The notes: generated from the sequence alone by a model not told the origin. A stretch of DNA of 64,000 bases from Bacillota bacterium (GCA_023397655.1 JAEWTW010000057.1:62001-126000), one strand, 5' to 3'. Counted from the first letter of the stretch, positions 17,353-25,525 are shown. Made by a program: numbers and translations.

Positions 17353-17739
17353 GTGGACGGAAAGGGGGCAATGGGATATAATTCATTTGATAAGTCAAAT
17401 CAAGGAATAGTAAGACCTCAACAAGTTAAGAAGTTAATAGATTGGCTAGATAATGATAAAGAATTGTTAAATGAAGTTTCAGAGTGGTTTAAGGAAAAAC
17501 CAGAATGGTGGGGAATTGATCCGGAGAATACTGATGTGTTTTATAGACCACCACAAGAAGTAAAAGAGATTAGATCAAAAGCAGGCGAAAGCGGAGGGCA
17601 TCATCCACATGGATTGGCACTTGGAGGGCCAGAAGGACAGAGACTTACCCCGACAGGTGAAACAGCAATGATAAAGAATCCAACACATAGCCAAGTAACC
17701 GGTTTGCAAAGACGCGTACTTAATAGAATAAAAAAGTAG
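17353..17739 (+). CDS. Silent cassette 1: HNH-like toxin tip with shortened scaffold
   Basis: The open frame begins only at a GTG within the junction motif and has no ribosome binding site. Scaffold homology begins near 17284 and copies toxin DNA from about 16106, then jumps about 155 bp across a GGCG microhomology to VDGKGAMGYN. The tip (about 118 residues) is a new domain with a C-terminal GGHHPHGLALGGPEG motif and TGLQRRVLNRIKK, suggesting a His-rich HNH-type nuclease. Low GC compared with the scaffold. Followed by a SUKH immunity gene. As it stands it should not be translated unless recombined onto a full-length toxin. Confidence 0.65.
   Translation: MDGKGAMGYNSFDKSNQGIVRPQQVKKLIDWLDNDKELLNEVSEWFKEKPEWWGIDPENTDVFYRPPQEVKEIRSKAGESGGHHPHGLALGGPEGQRLTPTGETAMIKNPTHSQVTGLQRRVLNRIKK
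17354..17382 (+). promoter_or_regulatory. Junction promoter-like element, cassette 1
   Basis: TGGACG, 17 bp, TATAAT over codons VDG-x5-YN. It points at the tip and the SUKH gene. Confidence 0.55.
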
Positions 17740-17766
17740 ATTATAAAATAGGAGGAGACAAACAAG

Positions 17767-18252
17767 ATGTGTAATGATTTTATTTACTGGGCTAAAGATC
17801 ATGGATGGGATATAGTTATTAAATCTGATGCTCTTCTTGAATTAAACAATAACATTACTTCAAGATATGGAAGTATACCTCGTAGCTATATTAAGTTTTT
17901 AAAAAAGGTTAAGAGATGCATATCACCTGGTGAGAAAACATGGTTTTTATGTGAAGACGAGTACAATAATAACTCGGATATAGCATTTAAATGGAACGAA
18001 TTTGAGATATTAAGTCTTGAAGTAGCCAAGAATGATAATGAGTGGAAATATGAAATAGCCTCATGGTGGGATAGGTACTTACCAATAGTTTTGTCAGTTG
18101 ATGATGGATATTCTTTCTTCGCTATTGATTTAGCGAATGATATAGGGACTATCGTACAAGGATTTGAACCTGAATTCGAAGAGGTGGAGAAAATAGCAAA
18201 TAGCCTAGAAGATTTTTTCAGATTAATTATGAGTAATGCTATTAAAATTTAA
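17767..18252 (+). CDS. SUKH-like immunity protein, cassette 1
   Basis: 161 residues, ATG after AGGAGGAGACAAACAAG. It shows the SMI1/KNR4 layout: IPRSYIKFLKKVKRC, then DIAFKWNEFEILSLE, a YSFFAIDL strand, GTIVQGFEPEFEEVEKIANSLEDFF at the end. It is clearly different from the first SUKH protein (16737), as expected for partners of different tips. AT-rich. It starts 27 bp after the tip stop codon and has its own good ribosome site, so it could be made from the junction promoter. Confidence 0.75.
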   Translation: MCNDFIYWAKDHGWDIVIKSDALLELNNNITSRYGSIPRSYIKFLKKVKRCISPGEKTWFLCEDEYNNNSDIAFKWNEFEILSLEVAKNDNEWKYEIASWWDRYLPIVLSVDDGYSFFAIDLANDIGTIVQGFEPEFEEVEKIANSLEDFFRLIMSNAIKI

Positions 18253-18329
18253 AAACAAAAAATCAATGCTTTAATAATGCGTGTGAAGCGGTAGATAAGG
18301 AGAACTATAACTAGTTAATATAATACTTC

Positions 18330-18357
18330 GCCGGGCGTTGCCCCGGCTTATTTTTTT
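18330..18357 (+). terminator. Terminator T1, end of cassette 1
   Basis: Stem GCCGGG/CCCGGC followed by TTATTTTTTT. The next scaffold fragment starts within about 5 bp of the T tract. Confidence 0.85.
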
Positions 18358-18358
18358 G

Positions 18359-18605
18359 CCATCGGAAAGGCCAAATCGATGTATGACGCCTCCCTTCAAA
18401 GCCTGGAAAGCGGCATTGTGCAAAGCGCGCCGCAGCCCGCGGCGGAGCTGATGCAGCAGGCGGACGTGGTGGAGAAACGGCTGGGCGAGGTGTACAAAGC
18501 GGCGGGAGTGGGAAAAGGCTATTCGCTGAAAACGAACACATCACAACCACAACTTACATCGGAAGCCTCCGCCACAGACGTCGGTACCCTGTTCAGCGAC
18601 TATTC
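18359..18605 (+). pseudogene. Scaffold fragment of cassette 2 with a 1-bp frameshift
   Basis: This stretch copies the toxin scaffold from about 15900 on (KSMYDASLQSLESGI, PAAELMQQADVVEKRLGEVY, TDVGTLFSDY). In GACTATTCGACG one T is missing against GACTATTTCGACG of the full gene (around 18602), so the frame shifts and the scaffold no longer reads into its own tip. The frame without correction ends at 18696. No start with a ribosome site exists. Confidence 0.75.
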
Positions 18606-18626
18606 GACGCCATCGGCGCAGACGAG

Positions 18627-19172
18627 ATGCCGCCGTTTGCGAAGTTCGAGAAGATGTACCGCGAAGGCGGGGACGCATGGGAAGAGCTGTCGCTGAAAAA
18701 GGATTGGAAGGATGCGCTGAAGAGCGGTGAGGTTGAGCCTTTTACGCGGTTTGAAGACTATCAGGCGACGGCGGGCGTGGACGGAACGGGGGGAATGGGA
18801 TATAATGAAACCGTCAATGTTGATACATTTGACTTTGGCAAATACCTGAGGGGTAAGATTGGGGATCCGCCTGCTGATATGGCTGACCCGCACGCCCATC
18901 ACATACTTTTCAAAAAAGGGCTTGGACCTGCGCAGCAAGCGTTGGTTCAAGAAGGACAGGCGATTTTGTGGCGAGTTGGAATTAATCCAACCTTCGGCTT
19001 AGAGAACCTAGTGTGGGCGCCGAACAGGGTAGTGGGGCAACACGATATTGAAGCGCTGAGAAATGTTTTGAAGCAGTTGAGAGAAGTGGAGAAATATGGT
19101 GGAGATTATGATGATATGAGTGAGGCACTGAAAAAACTGGGTGATCTTGCGGCCAAAAGGAGGAAAAGCTAA
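18627..19172 (+). CDS. Silent cassette 2: AHH nuclease toxin tip
   Basis: 181 residues open after the frameshift. Residues 1-50 still match the scaffold (MPPFAKFEKMYREGGDAWEE) up to VDGTGGMGYN. The tip then carries DPHAHHILFKKG, the AHH signature of a nuclease family common as polymorphic toxin tips, with further Asn/His positions downstream (NPTFGLENLVWAPN, VGQHD). No start signal, and the upstream frameshift means it would need recombination downstream of that point to be used. The immunity gene begins at the next base. Confidence 0.75.
   Translation: MPPFAKFEKMYREGGDAWEELSLKKDWKDALKSGEVEPFTRFEDYQATAGVDGTGGMGYNETVNVDTFDFGKYLRGKIGDPPADMADPHAHHILFKKGLGPAQQALVQEGQAILWRVGINPTFGLENLVWAPNRVVGQHDIEALRNVLKQLREVEKYGGDYDDMSEALKKLGDLAAKRRKS
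18778..18806 (+). promoter_or_regulatory. Junction promoter-like element, cassette 2
   Basis: TGGACG, 17 bp, TATAAT over codons VDG-x5-YN, upstream of the AHH tip and the ankyrin gene. Confidence 0.55.
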
Positions 19173-19673
19173 ATGGATTTGTTACCAGTTGCAAAGGAAA
19201 TAAGAACTGCAATAAAGCAAGGAGATGCTGAAAAGGTTAAGGAGTTAATTGCGGATAATAAAGACCTTTTAAATTTACTGACTCCGTTCGGCACTTGGGT
19301 GCATGTTGCTTCGTCCCGAGGAAAACTAGATATTGTGATACTCCTTATAGATATGGGTATCGATATAAATATAAGCGCAGGTATGTTTGGAGGGACAGCA
19401 ATTAATGAGGCGGCAAATGAAGGAAATCTCGAAATTGTAGATTATCTGCTTTCTTGTGGTGCTAAATTGGACACATCTGAGCCAGAAAAGAATCCTCTAT
19501 TTAGTGCAATATTGAGTGGGAATAAAGACATAGTCCAACTACTGCTGAACAACGGGATTGACGCTTCCGTCAGGTATACAGGGGAATATATGAAAGATAT
19601 GGATGCTTATGATTTTGCCATAGAGCGCGGGCAGAAAGAAATTGCCGAAATGCTGAAACCATACAGGAAATAA
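19173..19673 (+). CDS. Ankyrin-repeat immunity protein, cassette 2
   Basis: 166 residues starting directly after the AHH tip stop codon, with AAGGAGG inside the tip end. Contains about four ankyrin repeats (VHVASSRGKLDIVILLIDMG, INEAANEGNLEIVDYLLSCG, LFSAILSGNKDIVQLLLNNG, YDFAIERGQKEIAEMLK). Ankyrin proteins are established immunity partners in polymorphic toxin loci, and here pairing is by position. A different ankyrin protein with a membrane anchor lies at 63063. Confidence 0.85.
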   Translation: MDLLPVAKEIRTAIKQGDAEKVKELIADNKDLLNLLTPFGTWVHVASSRGKLDIVILLIDMGIDINISAGMFGGTAINEAANEGNLEIVDYLLSCGAKLDTSEPEKNPLFSAILSGNKDIVQLLLNNGIDASVRYTGEYMKDMDAYDFAIERGQKEIAEMLKPYRK

Positions 19674-19692
19674 GACCAGAGTATTTGAATTT

Positions 19693-19720
19693 GCCGGGCG
19701 TTGCTCCGGCTTATTTTTTT
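19693..19720 (+). terminator. Terminator T2, end of cassette 2
   Basis: Stem GCCGG/CCGGC around GCGTTGCT followed by TTATTTTTTT, nearly identical to T1 including the GCCATCGG that follows. Confidence 0.85.
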
Positions 19721-19815
19721 GCCATCGGCAAAGCCAAATCGATGTATGACGTCTCCCTTCAAAGCCTGGAAAGCGGCATTGCGAAAAGCAGCTCACCGCC
19801 GAAACGATCGATGGA

Positions 19816-21369
19816 GTGATAGAATCGGGTACGCTCTCGCAGGAGGAAACCGACACTTTAAAGACGATCAAAGCCCAAATCAACGCTACCGGCATCAATC
19901 CCGATGTTGTCAATCCTGTCACAGATGTAAAGACCGGCGACATCACCGCCCCGTATATCGTCAACATCGACGCCTATGTGGAAAGCATGGCCGCGCTTAA
20001 CGCTATCGCCGGCTTTGCGCCTGCCGCGATACGCGGCGGAGCGGACGCGGCGGCACAGGGTGGAGATGCGTGGGATATCATATCCGGTTCGCTGATAGAC
20101 GGTACACTTGCTGCAATATCTTTCGGAGGAATCGCGGGCGCGGCGGAGAATGCCATGGGCTCGCTGCTCGCTAAGGCGCCGGGGCTCATCAGGGCGGCAG
20201 CGCCCGCCATTACGGCTGTGACTGGCGCTACCGTGGCGGCGGTTGCCAACACGGGGTTTAATATCATCACAGACGCGATGCGCGGGCGCGACATCGACTG
20301 GGAGCAGCAGGCCGCCAGCCTGGGCATAGACTTCCTGTTCGGGCTGTTTACACGAGGTAAAAACGGCAACACCTATACAGACCCGCAGACCGGCAAGCCC
20401 ATCGACATCCCCGACGGCAAAATGCTGGCAGATGTGAACCCTGAAGCAGCCAGCTTTTACAAGGGGCTGGGTGACACCAAGGTCACCGGCGGACTGGACA
20501 ACGCGATGGGGGATATCTATATGAATTATATGGATATACCGGAAAGCGTGGTGTCAAGAAGCGGCTTTGAGGATTTCCGGACGGCATATTATATCTATGA
20601 CGGGAACCCAACGATAGCGAACGCTGCGGCTTTCCTAAAAGAAGCGTCAGAGATATATGACATGCCCGGTGTGACGAAATATACCTTTGACCCGCAGAGA
20701 AAGATCAACGCCGCCATGGAAGCAGATTTCAATGCCAAAGTGAGCGGAATGCTGGACGAGGCATATGCTGCAGGCGAGGTCGGAATGCCTGCGGGAGAGT
20801 TCGCGCAAGACAAAGGCGTTCCCGGCACATTGACAGATGCGGACGCGGCTGGCTTGACGATGAAGATGGACGGAGATGGGAACGGGGGGTATAATGGTGG
20901 AGATGGAAATGCTGAAGGTGCGAGTAAGATAATTAAAACTCTTCCCCAATATGCACCTGATCCAAATGCCGTTCCAATGGGGCAAAAAACAAAGATCAGC
21001 CCAAACTGTGATTCAGAAACTACCAGATCTTTGACGAGGGAAAATGAATCAGCGGACATCTTAGCTAAGAAAGGATATGCTATTAAACAAAATCCTAAAG
21101 TGGACGGTTCTAAAAAGCCCGATTATAAAATTGGCGAAGAAGTCTTCGATAACTATTCACCGAGCTCAAATAAAAGTCCAAGGGGAATTGCTAGTGAAGT
21201 AAAAAGTAAAATTGAAAAAGGACAGACAGAAAGAGTAGTGTTAAATTTGTCCGATTGGAAAGGGAACATTAATGATTTAGTCAAACAGATCAAAGACTGG
21301 CCAATAAAGGGGTTGAAAGAGTTGATAGCAATAGATAAAAACGGAAACGTTTATCATCTGTTCCCATGA
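19816..21369 (+). CDS. Silent cassette 3: CdiA-type tRNase tip on a second scaffold type
   Basis: 517 residues from a GTG without a proper ribosome site. After about 80 bp of type A scaffold (19723-19800) the sequence switches to a scaffold not present in the full toxin. This has a hydrophobic Ala/Gly-rich region (AAAPAITAVTGATVAAVANTG) and the block TDPQTGKPIDIPDGKMLAD, ASFYKGLGDTKVTG, AMGDIYMNYMDIPESVVS. That block recurs in cassettes 4 and 6-8. The junction is MDGDGNGGYN. The tip has the CdiA C-terminal tRNase pattern: TRENESADILAKKGYAIKQNPK, KKPDYKIGEEVFDNYSP, then VVLNLSDW. It would cut tRNA if delivered. Confidence 0.8.
   Translation: MIESGTLSQEETDTLKTIKAQINATGINPDVVNPVTDVKTGDITAPYIVNIDAYVESMAALNAIAGFAPAAIRGGADAAAQGGDAWDIISGSLIDGTLAAISFGGIAGAAENAMGSLLAKAPGLIRAAAPAITAVTGATVAAVANTGFNIITDAMRGRDIDWEQQAASLGIDFLFGLFTRGKNGNTYTDPQTGKPIDIPDGKMLADVNPEAASFYKGLGDTKVTGGLDNAMGDIYMNYMDIPESVVSRSGFEDFRTAYYIYDGNPTIANAAAFLKEASEIYDMPGVTKYTFDPQRKINAAMEADFNAKVSGMLDEAYAAGEVGMPAGEFAQDKGVPGTLTDADAAGLTMKMDGDGNGGYNGGDGNAEGASKIIKTLPQYAPDPNAVPMGQKTKISPNCDSETTRSLTRENESADILAKKGYAIKQNPKVDGSKKPDYKIGEEVFDNYSPSSNKSPRGIASEVKSKIEKGQTERVVLNLSDWKGNINDLVKQIKDWPIKGLKELIAIDKNGNVYHLFP
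20867..20895 (+). promoter_or_regulatory. Junction promoter-like element, cassette 3
   Basis: TGGACG, 17 bp, TATAAT over codons MDG-x5-YN. Confidence 0.55.
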
Positions 21370-21384
21370 AAGGAGTAACATATT

Positions 21385-21885
21385 ATGGCTATAAATTATA
21401 CATTATTGACTCAGAGTAAAGAATTAACTAGTGAAATGCTTATGCATCAATTAAGAAATATTGGTATGATGTGTGATGAACCAATTATATTAGAAAAAGG
21501 TATAGAAATAAATCAATTTCAGAATACAATTGGGCTTACTATTTATTTAATTGACTCGGGAAATCCACCATATGATGCTTATGATTTTGATTTATTAAGC
21601 AAGGAATTTAAATATTTGAAATCTTTAAGTTTCAGATTAAACAAAGATTTTGAAGATTCAGAAATTCAATGGAAAGCAATGATCACTATTGTTTTTTCTT
21701 TGATGAACCAAGTAACAACAAATGCAATTTTTGCATTTGAGACAGACATCCTCTACTGCTTGTTTACAGAAAAACATGAATTATTTATTAATTCTCAAAC
21801 AGGCATCAAGGAAAAACCTTATTTTCAAGAATATTCAAATGGTTGGAAATGTAATGATATTACAAATAGTATTATTGATTTTTAG
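21385..21885 (+). CDS. Immunity protein for the CdiA-type tip, cassette 3
   Basis: 166 residues, ATG after AAAGGAGTAACATATT, 15 bp from the tip stop. Alpha/beta protein with MAINYTLLT at the start, GIEINQFQNTIGLTIYLID, FRLNKD, a MITIVFSLMNQ helix and a strand with ILYCLFTEKHELFIN. It resembles the SitI3/SitI6 type of immunity protein, but that call is only moderate. Very AT-rich. Role inferred from position. Confidence 0.65.
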   Translation: MAINYTLLTQSKELTSEMLMHQLRNIGMMCDEPIILEKGIEINQFQNTIGLTIYLIDSGNPPYDAYDFDLLSKEFKYLKSLSFRLNKDFEDSEIQWKAMITIVFSLMNQVTTNAIFAFETDILYCLFTEKHELFINSQTGIKEKPYFQEYSNGWKCNDITNSIIDF

Positions 21886-21970
21886 AAATGTGGATATATT
21901 TCACTAAATAGGGAATTTGAATTTCATTCTTTAAAAATATTTAAATGTAAATTTATTTATACACCTGCGC

Positions 21971-21998
21971 GCCGGGCGCTGTCCGGCTTTTTCTTTTC
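21971..21998 (+). terminator. Terminator T3, end of cassette 3
   Basis: Stem GCCGG/CCGGC around GCGCTGT followed by TTTTTCTTTTC. Confidence 0.85.
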
Positions 21999-22047
21999 TT
22001 GACCCCAAAATCGCATCGACATCCCCGACGGCAAAACACTGGCGGAC

Positions 22048-22962
22048 GTGAACCCCGAAGCGGCCAGCTTTTACAAGGGGCTGGGCGACACAAAGGTCAC
22101 CGGCGAGCTGCACAGCGCCATGGGGGACATCTACATGAATTACATGGACATCCCCGAGAGCGTGGTGTCCAACGCGGAATTCGCACCGCTTGAGACAGCC
22201 TACCGCAACTACGAAGCGAACCCGACGGTAGCGAACGCGGCTGCTTTTATTGATGAAGCCGGAAAGGTGCAGCGCATCGCGAGCGGCAATGGGTATAACG
22301 TGGACAGCCCGAATGTAAAGGTTAATGCGGCGATGGAGGCGGATGCGGCAGGATTAGGGGCGCAGTCTGAGATTGGCGTTGAGGCCACTGACATAGGGGC
22401 AACAGCAAAAGATATCGGAGCCGGTGCTATGGACATCGGGAAGAATGCGGCGGATATTGGAGCAACTGCCAAGGCATATGTTGACAGCGAGAATGGCGTG
22501 GGGGATAATGGAAGTGGAAAAGTTACAGGAATTATTGATGGCATTAAGATCATAGACGGAAAAGTTGGCGGAAAGATTCCGTTAGATGAATTTAAGTCGA
22601 TAAGGAAGCTATCAATTAAAAACCCTGATGCTGATTCTATGACTTTAGGTAGATATACTCATGGAAAGGATTCTTACATTCAGAGAGCAGGAACCAACTC
22701 GTCCTACTTCGATTTGGGAAATGATTGGAAAGCACTAAAAACAAATTACAACCTCACTGATCAAGAGTTGTTTGAGCTTTTTAATGTAGTTGCATTGGAA
22801 GAGGCATTAATAAAAGGAAAGACTCTCCGCTTTTCCCATAATCCTTTGGATGACAGCAATAGAAAGACGTTCTTATTTCAAGAGTGGAAATATATTAAAA
22901 AACGACTATTCTTGAATGATAAAAATCTATTTTATGACGGAGGATTCTGGTATGTTGGATGA
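22048..22962 (+). CDS. Silent cassette 4: unrecognised toxin tip on type B scaffold
   Basis: 304 residues from a GTG inside the scaffold. Homology starts near 22013 (IDIPDGKTLADVNPEAASFYK), with an in-frame TGA just upstream, so no native start exists. The scaffold ends in a Thr/Asp/Ile repeat (ATDIGATAKDIGAGAMDIG) and the junction VDSENGVGDN. The tip of about 145 residues has MTLGRYTHGKDSYIQRAG, SYFDLGNDWKAL, LFELFNVVALEEAL and LRFSHNPLDD. I recall this pattern from other Firmicute polymorphic toxin tips but cannot name an activity. The invariant-looking His in FSHNPL could be catalytic. The immunity gene overlaps its end by 11 bp. Confidence 0.65.
   Translation: MNPEAASFYKGLGDTKVTGELHSAMGDIYMNYMDIPESVVSNAEFAPLETAYRNYEANPTVANAAAFIDEAGKVQRIASGNGYNVDSPNVKVNAAMEADAAGLGAQSEIGVEATDIGATAKDIGAGAMDIGKNAADIGATAKAYVDSENGVGDNGSGKVTGIIDGIKIIDGKVGGKIPLDEFKSIRKLSIKNPDADSMTLGRYTHGKDSYIQRAGTNSSYFDLGNDWKALKTNYNLTDQELFELFNVVALEEALIKGKTLRFSHNPLDDSNRKTFLFQEWKYIKKRLFLNDKNLFYDGGFWYVG
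22481..22509 (+). promoter_or_regulatory. Junction promoter-like element, cassette 4
   Basis: TTGACA, 17 bp, GATAAT over codons VDS-x5-DN. The -35 is a perfect consensus. Confidence 0.6.
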
Positions 22963-23293
22963 TGAAGCAAGGGAAAATATAAGAATAGTAAGAAAAATAG
23001 CAGAAAATATATGGGATGGAAAATGTAGCTTTGGTGATATAAAAGTTACCAATTCACCATACGCTGAATTTATAATGCCATTGATTCTTTATAATAGCGT
23101 TAACGTAATACTGACATATGATCGCTCTATATTAGGAATTGCAATTAAGCAGGAAGGAGGAGAAATATGGCTAGATGATTTAACTACTCAGTTAGTTTAT
23201 GATGGTTTTGAGAGCTGCAAGCCAGAAAACATAGAACATAATTTTAAAATATTGGATACGATAGCTCGGGAAATAATTAATAGAGAAATTTAA
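22952..23293 (+). CDS. Immunity protein, cassette 4
   Basis: 113 residues. ATG 22952 follows GGAGG by eight bases and overlaps the tip stop codon; the longer frame from 22916 lacks a site. Small alpha/beta protein (ENIRIVRKIAENIW, MPLILYNSVNVILTYD, EGGEIWLDDLTTQLVYDGFESC). Family not recognised. AT-rich, and immunity is inferred from its overlap with the tip. Confidence 0.65.
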   Translation: MLDDEARENIRIVRKIAENIWDGKCSFGDIKVTNSPYAEFIMPLILYNSVNVILTYDRSILGIAIKQEGGEIWLDDLTTQLVYDGFESCKPENIEHNFKILDTIAREIINREI

Positions 23294-23317
23294 ATAAATA
23301 AGTAAATAACATTTACA

Positions 23318-23352
23318 GCCTGAGTTATTTTATATTAACGCAGGCCTTTTTT
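23318..23352 (+). terminator. Terminator T4, end of cassette 4
   Basis: GCCTG and CAGGC arms around an AT-rich loop, followed by CTTTTTT. Less similar to the GCCGGG group. Confidence 0.7.
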
Positions 23353-23470
23353 ATCTAAATTGGGAGCTAATCACCGTGAACGCAGGAACGAAATTTGTTT
23401 TAACGATATTAAGGGTCAGTAAGAGTGTGTAACATATACCTTTGACCCACAGAGGACAATCAGCGCCGCT

Positions 23471-24145
23471 ATGGAAGCGGATTTCAATGTCAGAATACGC
23501 GGTATGATGGACGAAGCATATGCGGCGGGCGAGGGCGGATTATCTGCGGGAGAGTTTGCACAAGGCAAAGGCGTTCCCGGCACATTCACGGATGCGGACG
23601 CGGCTGGCATGACGATGAAGATGGACGGAGAGGGGGATGTTGGGTATAATGGAGGGCAAGGAAATAAAGATGTATTACCTGATGCTTTAATTCGCGGAGA
23701 TGATATGCCTTATTCTGAAAAGAGGCCAAATGGTATATCAAAGTCTCATTTAACATCTGAGGGTGATCTTGCTCCTGCAAACATTAAAGGACAGTATAAA
23801 GGAAGAATGGTCACGGTTGCAGAACATATTCTCGGTGGCTATAGGAAAGGGGCTAAGGGAAATAGCCCGTATACGAGTTTTACATATGAGGACGGGATTG
23901 TAACTAATTATGGGAACAATGTTATCCAAGTCAATTTAAAGGAGATCATTGATGATATTGTGAATGGGAAACTCAAAGGTGTTGAGGTGTTGACTCCAAG
24001 CCATGTACAAGCCGCAATTCTATCTGACGTCCAATTAAACGATTACTGGAGAAATCTAGCTATAAAATGGACTAGGAGAGATAATGAGTGGCTAATAAAG
24101 GGCATGATACCCAGAAAATACTTAACAATAATGGAGGACGCATAA
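23471..24145 (+). CDS. Silent cassette 5: possible ADP-ribosyltransferase-like tip
   Basis: 224 residues. The scaffold part (from about 23430, YTFDPQR onwards) matches the 3' part of cassette 3 (EADFNVRIRGMMDEAYAAGE, AGEFAQGKGVPGTFTDADAAG) up to MDGEGDVGYN. About 90 bp of unrelated DNA separates T4 from the start of homology. The tip contains AEHILGGYRKG, SPYTSFTYEDG and VIQVNLKEI. The SPYTSFT strand after a conserved His resembles the ST-S element of ADP-ribosyltransferase-fold toxins, but this is a guess from motif shape. No ribosome site; silent. The immunity ATG overlaps the stop codon. Confidence 0.6.
   Translation: MEADFNVRIRGMMDEAYAAGEGGLSAGEFAQGKGVPGTFTDADAAGMTMKMDGEGDVGYNGGQGNKDVLPDALIRGDDMPYSEKRPNGISKSHLTSEGDLAPANIKGQYKGRMVTVAEHILGGYRKGAKGNSPYTSFTYEDGIVTNYGNNVIQVNLKEIIDDIVNGKLKGVEVLTPSHVQAAILSDVQLNDYWRNLAIKWTRRDNEWLIKGMIPRKYLTIMEDA
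23622..23650 (+). promoter_or_regulatory. Junction promoter-like element, cassette 5
   Basis: TGGACG, 17 bp, TATAAT over codons MDG-x5-YN. Confidence 0.55.
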
Positions 24146-24420
24146 TGGAAATCTTATTTAAAAAAGAAACGATAGGCAAGATAGAGAATACATATAGAGA
24201 AGATTACTGGGTACACGGCAATTTCATCCCATATATTTCATATTTGAAGTATAAAGATTTTCTCGATGCGGTTGTTTGTGAAGATGGGATGGACGAAACT
24301 CAATTCGATAAAGCGTTACTGGACGAGAAAAATTGGTTTATTGTAGATAGAGATGAACTCAAGGAGATATGGATACCAGCTATTTACGCTGACGGCGATA
24401 TATCAATTAGGTATAGATAA
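24145..24420 (+). CDS. Immunity protein, cassette 5
   Basis: 91 residues. ATG 24145 shares its A with the tip stop (TAATG) and follows TGGAGG by seven bases, so it is translationally coupled; the frame from 24088 is too long. Acidic, with YWVHGNFIPYISYLKYKDFLDAV, QFDKALLDEKNWFIVD and IWIPAIYADGDISIRYR. Family not recognised. Immunity inferred. Confidence 0.65.
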   Translation: MEILFKKETIGKIENTYREDYWVHGNFIPYISYLKYKDFLDAVVCEDGMDETQFDKALLDEKNWFIVDRDELKEIWIPAIYADGDISIRYR

Positions 24421-24475
24421 AGCCGGTCTCTTCTTCAATAATCAGTACAAAACCTAATAATATATAAATTTAATG

Positions 24476-24508
24476 AAGCTGGAAAAATTAAAACTCCAGC
24501 TTTTTCTT
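24476..24508 (+). terminator. Terminator T5, end of cassette 5
   Basis: AAGCTGGA and TCCAGCTT arms followed by TTTTC. Confidence 0.75.
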
Positions 24509-24669
24509 ATATCTTCGCTAACATGAACAGAACCTTTTAGTTCGGGCTGTTTACACGAGGTAAAAGCGGCAACACCTATACAGACCCGCAGACCGGCAAG
24601 CCCATCGACATTCCCGACGGCAAAACGCTGGCGGACATCGACCCCGAAGCAGCCAGCTTTTACAAAGGC

Positions 24670-25515
24670 TTGGGCGAAACGCGAATGGATGGCGAACTGC
24701 ACAATGCCATGGGAGACATATATTTGAGTTATATGGATATTCCCGAAAGTGTGGTGTCACGCTCGGAATTCGCACCGCTTGAAATAGCATACCGCAACTA
24801 CGAAGCAAACCCGACGGTAGCGAACGCAGCAGCTTTTATCGATGAAGCCGGGAAGGTGCAGCGTATAGCGGTTGGTAATGGGTATAGCGTGGACAGCCCG
24901 AATGTGAAGGTTAATGCGGCGATGGAGGCGGATGCGGCGAAGCGGTTGGGGACGGCTGGTGCATATTCTGAGCGCGTTGACAGTTTCGCAAATATAGAAG
25001 ATAATAACAATAAAAATATTGGTGTGTTAAAGAAGAAAAATGTTACCCAAGTTGCATATGGCGAGCAATATATTAAAGGAAAGAATGGACGAAAAGAACT
25101 AAAATCCAATGTAGCTTATACGACTGCTGATGGTTACAAATACTCGACGGATGAACTTGGGCGTATTGATGAAGCGGACGGAATGCTTGTCAGAGGCGAT
25201 GGCAAAAGAAATGAGTATGCGCAAAGTATCATTGGTCGAGAAGATAGACTGCCAACGGATGATGGAGGGCATCTTATTGCCAGAATATTTAAAGGTTCTG
25301 GGGATATTGACAATCTGGTGCCAATGGATGCGACATTAAACCGCGGTGATTGGAAGGCAATGGAGAATACATGGAAAAGGGCACTTGATGAAGGTGGCGA
25401 AGTGAGAGTAAAAATTAGACCTATTTATGAAGGCTCATCAACAAGGCCAGTTTCTTTTGTGGCAAAGTATAGTATTGAAGGACAAAACATGAAGATTGTT
25501 GTATTTGATAATTAA
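24670..25515 (+). CDS. Silent cassette 6: DNA/RNA non-specific endonuclease tip
   Basis: 281 residues from a TTG. The real homology starts exactly at 24541 (FGLFTRGKSGNTYTDPQTGKP), immediately after an in-frame TAG at 24538-24540, so the breakpoint can be read to the base. Type B scaffold continues to about 24950. The tip has the EndoNS_2 pattern with DDGGHLIARIFKGSGDIDNL and a MDATLNRGDWKAMENTW segment: the DGGH motif supplies the catalytic His, and the Asn positions fit metal binding. Tips of this type occur on B. subtilis LXG toxins. The immunity gene is YezG-like, the expected partner. No start signal; silent. Confidence 0.82.
   Translation: MGETRMDGELHNAMGDIYLSYMDIPESVVSRSEFAPLEIAYRNYEANPTVANAAAFIDEAGKVQRIAVGNGYSVDSPNVKVNAAMEADAAKRLGTAGAYSERVDSFANIEDNNNKNIGVLKKKNVTQVAYGEQYIKGKNGRKELKSNVAYTTADGYKYSTDELGRIDEADGMLVRGDGKRNEYAQSIIGREDRLPTDDGGHLIARIFKGSGDIDNLVPMDATLNRGDWKAMENTWKRALDEGGEVRVKIRPIYEGSSTRPVSFVAKYSIEGQNMKIVVFDN
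24977..25005 (+). promoter_or_regulatory. Junction promoter-like element, cassette 6
   Basis: TTGACA, 17 bp, GATAAT over codons VDSFANIEDN. The amino acids between the two ends differ from the other cassettes while the hexamers and spacing are kept. Confidence 0.6.
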
Positions 25516-25525
25516 GGAGACAAAA

